A stretch of DNA of 6,450 nt from a bacterium (GTDB lineage Bacteria; Ratteibacteria; UBA8468; B48-G9; JAFGKM01). Every line of letters starts with the position of its first letter. Position 1 is the stretch's first letter. The notes below the pieces were generated by a model. That model saw only the letters and a program-made list of their open reading frames with translations, had not been told where the DNA came from and did no database searches. Below, in pieces: positions 1-6,242 of the stretch. The stretch is from the NCBI GenBank assembly GCA_021160565.1, contig JAGHCG010000241.1, positions 1 to 6,450 on the forward strand, given 5' to 3'. Position numbers and translations under genes: made by a program.

Positions 1-1332
1 CATGGAAGTGCTCCTGGAATTTTTCATTCTCTGTGGAGAAAAAACAGGTTTATAAAATATTTCGGAGTGATAGGAATTTTCGGTCCAATAGTAATTTTTT
101 CCTATTATACATACATTGAATCATGGCTTTTAGGTTATAGTATATTTTCTCTGACAGGTAAATATGCCTCTCTCTCCGGTGAAAAAGCAATGATAGATTT
201 TTTAAGAGGATACCAGGGAGTTGTGAAAAATCAATATTTTTCAAGTTTACTTCCTGCTTACATTTTCTTTCTAATAACATTTTTCCTGAATATTATAGTT
301 GTATTTTTTGGAATAAGGAAAGGAATTGAAAGAGTTTGTAAAATAGGTATGCCAACTCTCCTTTTTCTTGCCTTTGTAATAATGATAAGAGTATTAACAC
401 TTCATTCTCCTGCCAATCCATCTTTAACCGCTATTGATGGGCTTGGATTTTTGTGGAACCCCGACTTTTCTTCTCTTAAAAATGCTGAAGTATGGCTTGC
501 TGCTGCCGGACAGATATTTTTCAGTTTGAGTGTTGGTATTGGGGTAATTCTTACTTATGCAAGTTATTTGAAAAAGGAGGAAGATGTTTTACTCTCAGGA
601 CTTAATGCTGCAAGTACAAATGAATTTGCTGAAGTAATTCTTGGTGGAAGCATAATAATTCCTGCTGCTTTCATTTTCTTTGGACCGGAAGGAATTATGA
701 AAGTGGCAAAACAGGGAGCGTTTGACCTTGGATTTGTAACAATGCCATTAATTCTTAAAACATTCCCTGCAGGCACATTATTTTCCTTTTTATGGTTTTT
801 CTTACTTTTTCTTGCAGGAATAACTTCCTCAATATCTCTTGCTCAACCTGCAATTGCATTCCTTGAAGATGAATTTGACCTTGAAAGAAAAAAAGCAGTT
901 ATGATTTTTGGTCTCATTTGTTTCATTATTTCTCATCTTTCAATTCTTTTTTTAAGCAGAGGAGTTGTGGATGAACTTGACTTCTGGGGTGGAACTTTCG
1001 CTCTTGTTCTCTTTGCAACAGTTGAAACAATTCTCTTTGTCTGGATTTTTGGAATGGATAAAGCATGGGAGGAAATGCATTCTGGTTCTGACATCAAACT
1101 CCCTGTAATTTACAAATTCATCATTAAATACATAACTCCATTGTTCCTGCTTTTTATTCTTGGTTTCTGGACTTTTCAGAAAGCAATTCCAACTTTCCTT
1201 TTAAAAGGTGTGAAAGAAGAAAATATACCTTTTGTACTTATGACCAGAATTTTACTCATAATTCTTTTCGCTGGACTTTGCTTCCTTGTTAAAAAAGCAT
1301 GGGAAAAAAAGGAGAGAAAAGTTGAGAGTTAG
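1..1332 (+). CDS. LeuT-type sodium-coupled amino-acid transporter (NSS/SNF family), N-terminus missing
   Basis: This inner-membrane Na+/amino-acid symporter is open from the first base of the window, so the start lies upstream; 443 residues remain and about 70 (helices 1-2) are missing. From memory of Aquifex LeuT, the visible part begins in the helix 2-3 loop (His-Gly-Ser-Ala-Pro-Gly-Ile-Phe) and covers helices 3-12. It aligns without gaps through helices 6-8. Residues counted from the window start: Tyr35-Tyr36 match the LeuT helix-3 tyrosines. Ser175 (Thr254 in LeuT) and Asn207 (Asn286) match the Na1 site. Ala272, Thr275 and Ser276 match the Na2 site. Glu211 matches Glu290, which marks chloride-independent bacterial members. 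Pocket changes are Phe259 to Ile180 and Ile359 to Leu280. A hydrophobic neutral amino acid is the likely substrate, but this is inference. A small MetS-like gene overlaps its 3' end. Confidence 0.95.
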   Translation, partial: HGSAPGIFHSLWRKNRFIKYFGVIGIFGPIVIFSYYTYIESWLLGYSIFSLTGKYASLSGEKAMIDFLRGYQGVVKNQYFSSLLPAYIFFLITFFLNIIVVFFGIRKGIERVCKIGMPTLLFLAFVIMIRVLTLHSPANPSLTAIDGLGFLWNPDFSSLKNAEVWLAAAGQIFFSLSVGIGVILTYASYLKKEEDVLLSGLNAASTNEFAEVILGGSIIIPAAFIFFGPEGIMKVAKQGAFDLGFVTMPLILKTFPAGTLFSFLWFFLLFLAGITSSISLAQPAIAFLEDEFDLERKKAVMIFGLICFIISHLSILFLSRGVVDELDFWGGTFALVLFATVETILFVWIFGMDKAWEEMHSGSDIKLPVIYKFIIKYITPLFLLFILGFWTFQKAIPTFLLKGVKEENIPFVLMTRILLIILFAGLCFLVKKAWEKKERKVES

Positions 1333-1417
1333 TGGCTGGATTTTCATGATACTTTCATGGGGAACAATTCTTTACCTTCTGATTTTTTCCCTTTCAAGAA
1401 CACTTAAAAAAAGATAA
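1322..1417 (+). CDS. MetS-like small subunit of an NSS transporter
   Basis: This 31-codon gene has one membrane segment (Trp-Ile-Phe-Met-Ile-Leu-Ser-Trp-Gly-Thr-Ile-Leu-Tyr-Leu-Leu-Ile) and a basic tail ending Arg-Thr-Leu-Lys-Lys-Arg. That is the layout of the MetS family, the tiny partner of the MetP methionine/alanine importer in Corynebacterium, including a central Trp-Gly. The start is TTG at 1322, inside the last codons of the transporter (11-base overlap). It is preceded by a good ribosome binding site (AAAGGAGAG, 1308-1316) five bases upstream, which implies translational coupling. It probably sits beside the transporter in the inner membrane and supports its activity. The non-ATG start and very small size leave some doubt, but position, Shine-Dalgarno sequence and composition agree. 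Confidence 0.75.
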   Translation: MRVSGWIFMILSWGTILYLLIFSLSRTLKKR

Positions 1418-1433
1418 TCCTCTCTTTTCAGTA

Positions 1434-1446
1434 CAAACCTGGTTTG
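1434..1446. repeat. 13-base perfect palindrome in the convergent gap
   Basis: CAAACCTGGTTTG reads the same on both strands apart from its central base. It could form a five-pair stem with a three-base loop between the convergent ends of the transporter pair and uvrA. No T-run follows closely on either strand, so it does not qualify as a standard intrinsic terminator. It may be a weak bidirectional stop signal or chance. Confidence 0.25.
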
Positions 1447-1458
1447 ACCTCAGGAAGT

Positions 1459-4245
1459 TTAACCTGCGCGGTTAGAAAGAATCTTCTTCAGGAATTTGCC
1501 AGTATATGATTTTTTATTTTTTGCCACATCTTCAGGAGTTCCTTCCGCAATTACATATCCCCCCCTATCTCCACCTTCAGGTCCAAGGTCTATTATCCAG
1601 TCAGCACATTTTATAACTTCAAGATTATGTTCAATCACAATAACTGTTGAACCCTTTTCAACAAGTCGATTTAAAACATTAAGAAGTTTCGCTATATCTG
1701 CCATATGAAGTCCTACAGTAGGTTCATCAAGTATATAAATTGTTTTTTCATTTCCTTTTCTTGAAAGTTCTGCTGCAAGTTTTACTCTCTGTGCTTCTCC
1801 TCCTGATAAAGTGGTGGCTGGTTGTCCAAGAGATAAATATCCGAGACCTACATCATACAATGTTTGAAGTTTACTCTTCAACTGCGGAAAATTTCTGAAA
1901 AATTCAAGAGCATCTTCAATTTTCATTTCAAGGACTTCTGATATATCCTTCCCTTTATACTTTATCTCAAGAGTTTCCCTATTGTATCTCTTTCCCTTAC
2001 ATACATCACATGGAATATAAATATCAGGTAAAAAGTGCATTTCTATCTTTTTAATACCTTCTCCCATACATGCTTCACATCTTCCACCCTTTACATTGAA
2101 ACTGAATCTTCCCTGCTTATATCCTCTTATTCTCGCTTCCTGAGTATTTGCAAAAATCTGTCTTATATATGTAAACGCTCCTGTATAGGTGGCAGGATTT
2201 GAACGAGGTGTTCTTCCAATAGGAGATTGGTCAATCACAACAACTTTATTTATATTTTCAACTCCAAGAATACCATCATGTTTTCCTGGTTCTTCTTTTG
2301 AATTGTAGAGAATTTTTTTCAATCCTTTATACAACACATCTTCTATTAAACTACTTTTTCCAGACCCTGAAACTCCAGTAACACAGACAAAAACACCAAG
2401 AGGAATTTCTACATCTATATTTTTGAGATTGTTATGTTTTGCCCCCAGAATTTTTATATATCTTCCATCTGGTTTCCTTCTTTTTTCTGGAACTGGTATT
2501 TTTAACTTTCCTGAGAGGTACTTCCCGGTGATAGAATCTGGATTTTTTATTATGTCTGAAATTGTCCCTTCTGCCACCACTTTTCCACCATGAGTACCAG
2601 CACCTGGCCCAAGGTCAACAATCCAGTCAGCATTCCTTATTGTTTCCTCATCATGTTCAATTACCACAACAGTATTTCCTATATCTCTCAATTGCTTAAG
2701 AGTATTTATTAGTTTAATATTATCCCTTTGATGAAGTCCTATCGTGGGTTCATCAAGTATATAAATAACTCCAACAAGTCCTGAACCAATTTGAGTAGCA
2801 AGACGAATCCTTTCTGCCTCTCCCCCTGATAAAGTATGTGTCATTCTATCAAGAGTGAGATATTCAAGTCCCACCTCTTTCAAAAAATTCAATCGGTTTA
2901 TTATCTCCTTCAAAATCTGGCTGGCAATCATTCTTTCTCTTTCTGTAAGTTTTAAATTTAAAAAAAATCTTTCTGCTTCCTCAATACTCATCTCAACAAC
3001 ATCCTTTATTGATTTCCCACCAACTGTTACTGCAAGAGATTCCTCTCTCAATCTTCCACCCTGACAGGAAGGACATCTCACCTCTCTTATATACTTCATT
3101 ATTTCCTCTCGCCTGTGCTGACTTTCTGTTTGATGGAATAACCTTTCAAGATTTGGAATTACCCCTTCAAAATCGTATTCCTCTGAACCATAAAGGAGAA
3201 TATTAAGTTGTTCTTTTGTTAAATCGCACGGTCTATCATCAAGGTCTTTTCCAAACTCATAAAGAATTTCTCTCAGTAAACTTCTGTAATAGAAAAATAA
3301 ACCTCTTCCTCCTGCCTCATGCCATGGTTTAATTGCTCCCTGCCGGAATGTTTTTTCTTTATCAGGAATTACAAGGTCAGGGTCAACTTTCATAAGAAAT
3401 CCAAGCCCTTTACATACAGGACACGCTCCATAAGGACTGTTAAATGAAAACATCCTTGGAGAAAGTTCTTCAAAACTTATTCCGCAATCAGGACATCCAT
3501 AGTTTTCATTAAAAAGGTTATCTTTTCCATTAACATTTACTATTAAAAGTCCTTTCCCAACTTTAAGTCCTGTCTCAACACTTTCTGCTATTCTACTTCT
3601 ATCCTCTTCTCCAACCACAAACTGGTCAACAAGCACTTCTATATTGTGAATTTTGTATCTTTCAAGTTGTATATCCTGGTCAACATCATAAAACTTCCCA
3701 TCAACTCTCACCATTAAAAATCCACTTTCTCTTATCTGTTCAAAAACCTTTTTATATATTCCTTTTCTTCCACGAATAACAGGAGCAAGAATTTTAACTT
3801 CAGCATTGCTATCCATATCCATAATTCTGTCAATTATTTCTGTTGATGACTGTTTTGAAATAACCCTTCCACATTTTGGACAGTGAGGGATTCCAATTCT
3901 TGCAAATAGAAGTCTCAGATAATCATAAATTTCTGTTGTTGTTGCTACTGTTGACCTTGGATTTGAAGCAGCCTTTCTCTGTTCAATCGCTATTGCTGGT
4001 GGAAGTCCTGTAATCTGGTCAACATCTGGTTTTTTCATCTGCTCAAGGAACTGTCTCGCATATGCAGATAAACTCTCAATATATCTTCTCTGACCCTCTG
4101 CATAAAGAGTATCAAAAGCAAGTGAAGATTTTCCTGAACCAGATATTCCGGTTATCACAATAAACTTATTTCTGGGCAGGTCAAGATTTATATTTTTTAA
4201 ATTATGCTCTCTCGCTCCCCTTATACTTATAAATTTCGGTTCCAT
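1459..4245 (-). CDS. uvrA: Excinuclease ABC subunit UvrA
   Basis: UvrA is the DNA-damage sensor of nucleotide excision repair: an ABC-type ATPase dimer that finds lesions and loads UvrB in the cytoplasm. The 928-residue protein is full length for the family (about 940). It shows the first Walker A (Gly-Ile-Ser-Gly-Ser-Gly-Lys-Ser-Ser, 33-41), cysteine pairs 122/125 and 391/394, and the second zinc module at Cys251, 254, 275 and 278. The first ABC signature is Leu-Ser-Gly-Gly-Glu (472-476), with Walker B Ile-Leu-Asp-Glu-Pro-Thr (496-501). The second Walker A is at 624-632, the third zinc module at Cys723, 726, 746 and 749, the second signature at 813-817 and the second Walker B at 838-843. No key residue is missing. 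The ATG at 4245 gives the usual short lead before Ile-Arg-Gly-Ala-Arg-Glu-His-Asn-Leu, and an in-frame TAG lies nine bases upstream. It lacks a clear Shine-Dalgarno sequence. It is 82 bases downstream of the prepilins and could share their transcript. Confidence 0.98.
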   Translation of the reverse strand: MEPKFISIRGAREHNLKNINLDLPRNKFIVITGISGSGKSSLAFDTLYAEGQRRYIESLSAYARQFLEQMKKPDVDQITGLPPAIAIEQRKAASNPRSTVATTTEIYDYLRLLFARIGIPHCPKCGRVISKQSSTEIIDRIMDMDSNAEVKILAPVIRGRKGIYKKVFEQIRESGFLMVRVDGKFYDVDQDIQLERYKIHNIEVLVDQFVVGEEDRSRIAESVETGLKVGKGLLIVNVNGKDNLFNENYGCPDCGISFEELSPRMFSFNSPYGACPVCKGLGFLMKVDPDLVIPDKEKTFRQGAIKPWHEAGGRGLFFYYRSLLREILYEFGKDLDDRPCDLTKEQLNILLYGSEEYDFEGVIPNLERLFHQTESQHRREEIMKYIREVRCPSCQGGRLREESLAVTVGGKSIKDVVEMSIEEAERFFLNLKLTERERMIASQILKEIINRLNFLKEVGLEYLTLDRMTHTLSGGEAERIRLATQIGSGLVGVIYILDEPTIGLHQRDNIKLINTLKQLRDIGNTVVVIEHDEETIRNADWIVDLGPGAGTHGGKVVAEGTISDIIKNPDSITGKYLSGKLKIPVPEKRRKPDGRYIKILGAKHNNLKNIDVEIPLGVFVCVTGVSGSGKSSLIEDVLYKGLKKILYNSKEEPGKHDGILGVENINKVVVIDQSPIGRTPRSNPATYTGAFTYIRQIFANTQEARIRGYKQGRFSFNVKGGRCEACMGEGIKKIEMHFLPDIYIPCDVCKGKRYNRETLEIKYKGKDISEVLEMKIEDALEFFRNFPQLKSKLQTLYDVGLGYLSLGQPATTLSGGEAQRVKLAAELSRKGNEKTIYILDEPTVGLHMADIAKLLNVLNRLVEKGSTVIVIEHNLEVIKCADWIIDLGPEGGDRGGYVIAEGTPEDVAKNKKSYTGKFLKKILSNRAG

Positions 4246-4256
4246 TGCAATCTAAT

Positions 4257-4262
4257 ATTTTA
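4257..4262 (-). promoter_or_regulatory. Possible -10 element close to the uvrA start
   Basis: On the minus strand TAAAAT matches the TATAAT consensus at five of six positions and ends 11 bases before the uvrA ATG. Transcription from it would begin only a few bases ahead of the start codon. That would explain the absence of a Shine-Dalgarno sequence directly before ATG. No good -35 box is visible 16-18 bases upstream (the best is TTTATG), so the assignment is tentative in an AT-rich genome. Confidence 0.25.
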
Positions 4263-4327
4263 CCCCAAATCTCCCCTTCCATAAACTTCCCCCTGCTGGG
4301 TTGGTAAAGAGTTGGCTATAAAAAATA

Positions 4328-4987
4328 TCAGAAAGGAAGAGCGTTTCTGAGTCTTATTCCAGTGAAAAGAGTAACAGGAGATTTGTTTTGCATTGAAGGG
4401 TCAAGAGAAGCACCTTTCAAAGTTATTTTTACAAATGTAGTTTCAGAAGATATACCCTCTTCCAGAATATCTCTGTTTCTGTAATCAAAATAATGAATTT
4501 CTGAACCATCTCTCAATTCTATCTTTTTGTTCACATCAATCAGTGCTTCCTGAGTATAAAAACTGCTCATGGGAGGTGTTGAACCTGTAAACCAGTTAAC
4601 CCATAAAGTTTTTGTTTTATCTCCACTACCCAGAAGTTCTTCCTCACTTGCAATCCTGACAATCATTGTTTCGTCTCTGGTTTCATTGTATGCAATAAGA
4701 GTATATGGAGAAATTGGTGTATCTCCTTCTGTCGCTCCCTCTATGCTTCTTATAAATGTTGCATCTTTTAATCCCCATTTTCCTTTCTTTCCGTGAGTGA
4801 TTGTATCCATCATCTGAGAGAGAATTTGCTGAATTTCACTGTATTCAACCACCTCTTTTCTGATTTTTGCTGCTTTCACATATAGAAAGGTTATAAGTCC
4901 AAATGCTATTATGAGTATCACCATTGCAACCACAATTTCAATCAATGTGAATCCTTCTTTCTTCCTGCTTCTTTTATTTCCTTCCAC
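4328..4987 (-). CDS. Prepilin-like protein with type IV N-terminal methylation motif (second of pair)
   Basis: This 219-residue protein has a class III signal sequence: a basic leader of about 12 residues (Lys-Arg-Ser-Arg-Lys-Lys-Glu-Gly), then the cleavage point before Phe-Thr-Leu-Ile-Glu with the conserved Glu at +5. A hydrophobic helix of about 23 residues follows (Ile-Val-Val-Ala-Met-Val-Ile-Leu-Ile-Ile). Such proteins are trimmed and N-methylated by prepilin peptidase and assembled into type IV pili or type II secretion pseudopili. The long globular part is not recognisable. Size and place after a PilV-like gene suggest a PilW-like minor pilin (inference). I chose the GTG at 4987 because AAGGAAGAGG lies just upstream, leaving a 16-base gap to the preceding gene. 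Longer TTG (5029) or ATG (5017) starts lack a Shine-Dalgarno sequence and lengthen the leader. Confidence 0.88.
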   Translation of the reverse strand: MEGNKRSRKKEGFTLIEIVVAMVILIIAFGLITFLYVKAAKIRKEVVEYSEIQQILSQMMDTITHGKKGKWGLKDATFIRSIEGATEGDTPISPYTLIAYNETRDETMIVRIASEEELLGSGDKTKTLWVNWFTGSTPPMSSFYTQEALIDVNKKIELRDGSEIHYFDYRNRDILEEGISSETTFVKITLKGASLDPSMQNKSPVTLFTGIRLRNALPF

Positions 4988-5003
4988 TTTTCCCTCTTCC
5001 TTT

Positions 5004-5477
5004 TCAATACAGACCATTTCTTGAAACAAAAGTTGAAGTCTTTAAAATCAGTTTTCCATCTTTTCTCCTTATCACATAAACTATTATTTTCAAAATCATT
5101 GCTTCGTCATATTTGGTATTATTAAAGTCAATTATCAGAGAACCAGAAGAGTCATAACCTTGAACGAATCTTATAATCTTAAATTTTTCTTTAAATTCCT
5201 TCGGTGTCCAGTCAGAATAGAAAGAAACATCCACTATGGAATCATAGGTAATTTCATCTCCAAAATAATCCTGTCTATCAGCATAAACCGGAGGAAAATC
5301 AATATTTTTCACTTCCTCTATTGAATACTGAACAAGAGCATTTGCAATCATAAGTTCATTTGCTTTATTTATTATGTTAAGATTTGCAGCAAGAAGAAGT
5401 AAAACCGTCCCGATAACAACAGCAATAAGAAAAATTGCAATTACAAGTTCAAGAAGTGAAAACCCTCTTTTTACCAT
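5004..5477 (-). CDS. Prepilin-like protein with type IV N-terminal methylation motif (first of pair, PilV-like)
   Basis: This 157-residue minor-pilin-type protein starts Met-Val-Lys-Arg-Gly and is predicted to be cleaved before Phe-Ser-Leu-Leu-Glu, with Glu at +5. A strongly hydrophobic helix follows (Leu-Val-Ile-Ala-Ile-Phe-Leu-Ile-Ala-Val-Val-Ile-Gly). The rest includes a region resembling PilV/GspI minor pilins (Ala-Asn-Ala-Leu-Val-Gln-Tyr-Ser-Ile-Glu-Glu-Val-Lys-Asn), where residues after the helix precede a small globular domain. It likely acts in the tip or priming complex of a pilus or pseudopilus (inference). I prefer the ATG at 5477, which has GGAG six bases upstream. In-frame starts at 5489 (ATG) and 5504 (GTG, overlapping the hicA stop) are possible but have little or no Shine-Dalgarno. 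The start codon lies inside a 25-base direct repeat shared with 6218-6242. Confidence 0.88.
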   Translation of the reverse strand: MVKRGFSLLELVIAIFLIAVVIGTVLLLLAANLNIINKANELMIANALVQYSIEEVKNIDFPPVYADRQDYFGDEITYDSIVDVSFYSDWTPKEFKEKFKIIRFVQGYDSSGSLIIDFNNTKYDEAMILKIIVYVIRRKDGKLILKTSTFVSRNGLY

Positions 5478-5488
5478 TCTATTCTCCA
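5464..5488. repeat. 25-base direct repeat, left copy
   Basis: This is identical over 25 bases to 6218-6242. On the minus strand it contains the GGAG ribosome binding site, the ATG (5477-5475) and the Val-Lys-Arg codons of the first prepilin. Beyond one mismatch (5489), the next three bases also match. It marks the downstream edge of the hicBA module. Confidence 0.9.
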
Positions 5489-5503
5489 TCTTTTTCTCGT
5501 TCA

Positions 5504-5728
5504 CTAAAGCAATTTTTTAAATTCTTCAACATCTATTCCCATATCTTTTATAATTCCATGCAAAGTTTTCTTCTTAATTTCTCTTGGATGAATAGGAATT
5601 ACAATTCTTTTTTTATCTTTTTCTCTGTAATAAATCGCATGACTTCCAGACTGCCTATCAAAAACAAATCCCAATTTCAATGCAACTCTAATAACATCTC
5701 TCGGTTTAACAATGGGTAGAAAACTCAT
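5504..5728 (-). CDS. hicA: HicA-family mRNA interferase toxin
   Basis: HicA toxins are small double-stranded-RNA-binding-fold ribonucleases that cleave mRNA and halt growth until bound by HicB. This 74-residue protein has the whole family pattern: Arg-Asp-Val-Ile near the start, Leu-Gly-Phe-Val-Phe-Asp-Arg-Gln-Ser-Gly-Ser-His with the catalytic histidine at residue 30, Val-Ile-Pro-Ile-His (43-47), and Thr-Leu-His-Gly-Ile-Ile-Lys-Asp-Met-Gly-Ile (55-65) ending in Glu-Glu-Phe. The active-site residue is present and the length is normal, so the toxin should be functional. Its ATG overlaps the hicB stop by four bases (ATGA), so translation is coupled to the antitoxin. Its TAG touches a possible GTG of the next gene. 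Confidence 0.95.
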   Translation of the reverse strand: MSFLPIVKPRDVIRVALKLGFVFDRQSGSHAIYYREKDKKRIVIPIHPREIKKKTLHGIIKDMGIDVEEFKKLL

Positions 5729-5952
5729 ACTCTAATCCTTGTCAATTTCACAGTAATATCTTCTCCCTGAGGAACATCTTCATTATGCGCTTTTAAACTT
5801 TCAATGTAAAGTTTAATCGCATCTTTAATATTCTCTATAACCTCCTCATATGTTTCTCCTTGAGTATGACACCCAGGTAAAATCGGGCAGAATGCATGAT
5901 ACCCACCTTCTTCTTCCTTTTCAATTATTACTGTAAATATATATTCATTCAT
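5725..5952 (-). CDS. hicB: HicB-family antitoxin (short form)
   Basis: HicB binds and neutralises HicA. The 75-residue protein has the partly degraded RNase H-like fold typical of the family. Visible signature: Gly-Gly-Tyr-His-Ala-Phe-Cys-Pro-Ile-Leu-Pro-Gly-Cys-His-Thr-Gln-Gly-Glu-Thr (16-34), then Glu-Glu-Val-Ile-Glu-Asn-Ile-Lys-Asp-Ala-Ile (36-46). It ends soon after this domain, with no C-terminal helix-turn-helix or ribbon-helix-helix segment. It may therefore not bind DNA alone, or may repress only weakly. The start is ATG at 5952, with a very strong AAGGAGGAGG four bases upstream. The order antitoxin then toxin, with an ATGA overlap, is the common HicBA layout. Confidence 0.95.
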   Translation of the reverse strand: MNEYIFTVIIEKEEEGGYHAFCPILPGCHTQGETYEEVIENIKDAIKLYIESLKAHNEDVPQGEDITVKLTRIRV

Positions 5953-5964
5953 ATTTCCTCCTCC

Positions 5965-5975
5965 TTCTATTCTCC
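5965..5975. repeat. 11-base third copy of the repeat core
   Basis: TTCTATTCTCC is also found within the two 25-base repeats (5477-5487 and 6231-6241). Here it lies just upstream of the hicB ribosome binding site, so each module junction carries one copy. Relative to the right repeat, the segment between this core and the purine-rich Shine-Dalgarno is shortened by about nine bases. Confidence 0.5.
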
Positions 5976-5987
5976 TGAAGCCCCTTT

Positions 5988-6018
5988 AGAATACGAAATT
6001 TTCCATTTCATACTTCAA
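5988..6018 (-). promoter_or_regulatory. Possible hicBA promoter with inverted repeat in the spacer
   Basis: On the minus strand TTGAAG (6018-6013) and TATTCT (5993-5988) each match the -35 and -10 consensus at four of six positions, but the spacer of 19 bases is long. Between them lies an inverted repeat, TATGAAAT and ATTTCGTA around GGAAA (6012-5992). It could be an operator or an RNA hairpin with one G-U pair. It overlaps the stop of the 66-codon gene. It would let hicBA be expressed apart from the pilin genes, but the boxes are weak. Confidence 0.25.
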
Positions 6019-6208
6019 TCTTTTCAGAGTAAACAATTTTCTTATCGGGCTTTTCATACTTTCTCTCAATCTCTCTCATTTCCTCCTCTGAAATTTCTGA
6101 GGCTAATTCTAATCTAAGTTTAAAAAACTCCTCCTTTATCGTCTCTCTTATTGTTTTTTCTATTAATTTCTTTATCTCTTCTGAAGTAACTATTTTCTGA
6201 CTACTCAT
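6008..6208 (-). CDS. Small Glu/Lys-rich protein, possibly antitoxin-like
   Basis: This 66-residue protein has no signal peptide or membrane segment. It is highly charged and predicted helical: Glu-Glu-Ile-Lys-Lys-Leu-Ile-Glu-Lys-Thr-Ile near the start, then Lys-Leu-Arg-Leu-Glu-Leu, then Ile-Ser-Glu-Glu-Glu-Met-Arg-Glu-Ile-Glu, and a Tyr-Glu-Lys-Pro tail. Short proteins of this style, with a Lys-Leu-Arg-Leu core followed by Ser-(Asp/Glu)-Glu-Glu, often precede RelE/ParE-type toxins in thermophiles. That is recollection, not proof, and no such toxin follows here; hicB starts 55 bases downstream. The ATG at 6208 has GGAGGAG four bases upstream, a very good start. It may be an orphan antitoxin, an accessory of hicBA, or unrelated. 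Confidence 0.75.
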   Translation of the reverse strand: MSSQKIVTSEEIKKLIEKTIRETIKEEFFKLRLELASEISEEEMREIERKYEKPDKKIVYSEKIEV

Positions 6209-6217
6209 ACCACTCCT

Positions 6218-6242
6218 CCTCTTTTTACCATTCTATTCTCCA
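6218..6242. repeat. 25-base direct repeat, right copy
   Basis: This matches 5464-5488 over all 25 bases. On the minus strand it covers the last codons and TAA (6227-6225) of the partial upstream gene, and in another frame a vestigial start, ATG at 6231 reading Met-Val-Lys-Arg-Gly before a stop at 6205. Its downstream end runs into the ribosome binding site of the 66-codon gene. Confidence 0.9.

Noticed and set aside
1418..1458. Intrinsic terminator between the convergent genes
   Set aside because: The palindrome at 1434-1446 allows only a five-pair stem and no T-run follows closely on either strand.
2855..3206. Plus-strand open frames inside uvrA and other genes
   Set aside because: They are antisense to well-supported coding sequence, have no ribosome binding sites or family features, and reflect the codon use of the opposite strand.
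4200..4280. A 26-codon minus-strand frame (ATG near 4278) overlapping the uvrA start out of frame
   Set aside because: It has only a weak G-rich upstream sequence and an unremarkable product. It could be a coupling upstream frame, but nothing beyond its presence supports this.
4988..5029. Longer start (TTG 5029 or ATG 5017) for the second prepilin
   Set aside because: Neither has a ribosome binding site and both lie within or against the previous coding sequence, while GTG 4987 has AAGGAAGAGG just upstream.
5464..6242. Insertion sequence or classic transposon
   Set aside because: No transposase or terminal inverted repeats are visible, and a 25-base target duplication would be unusually long for known insertion sequences.
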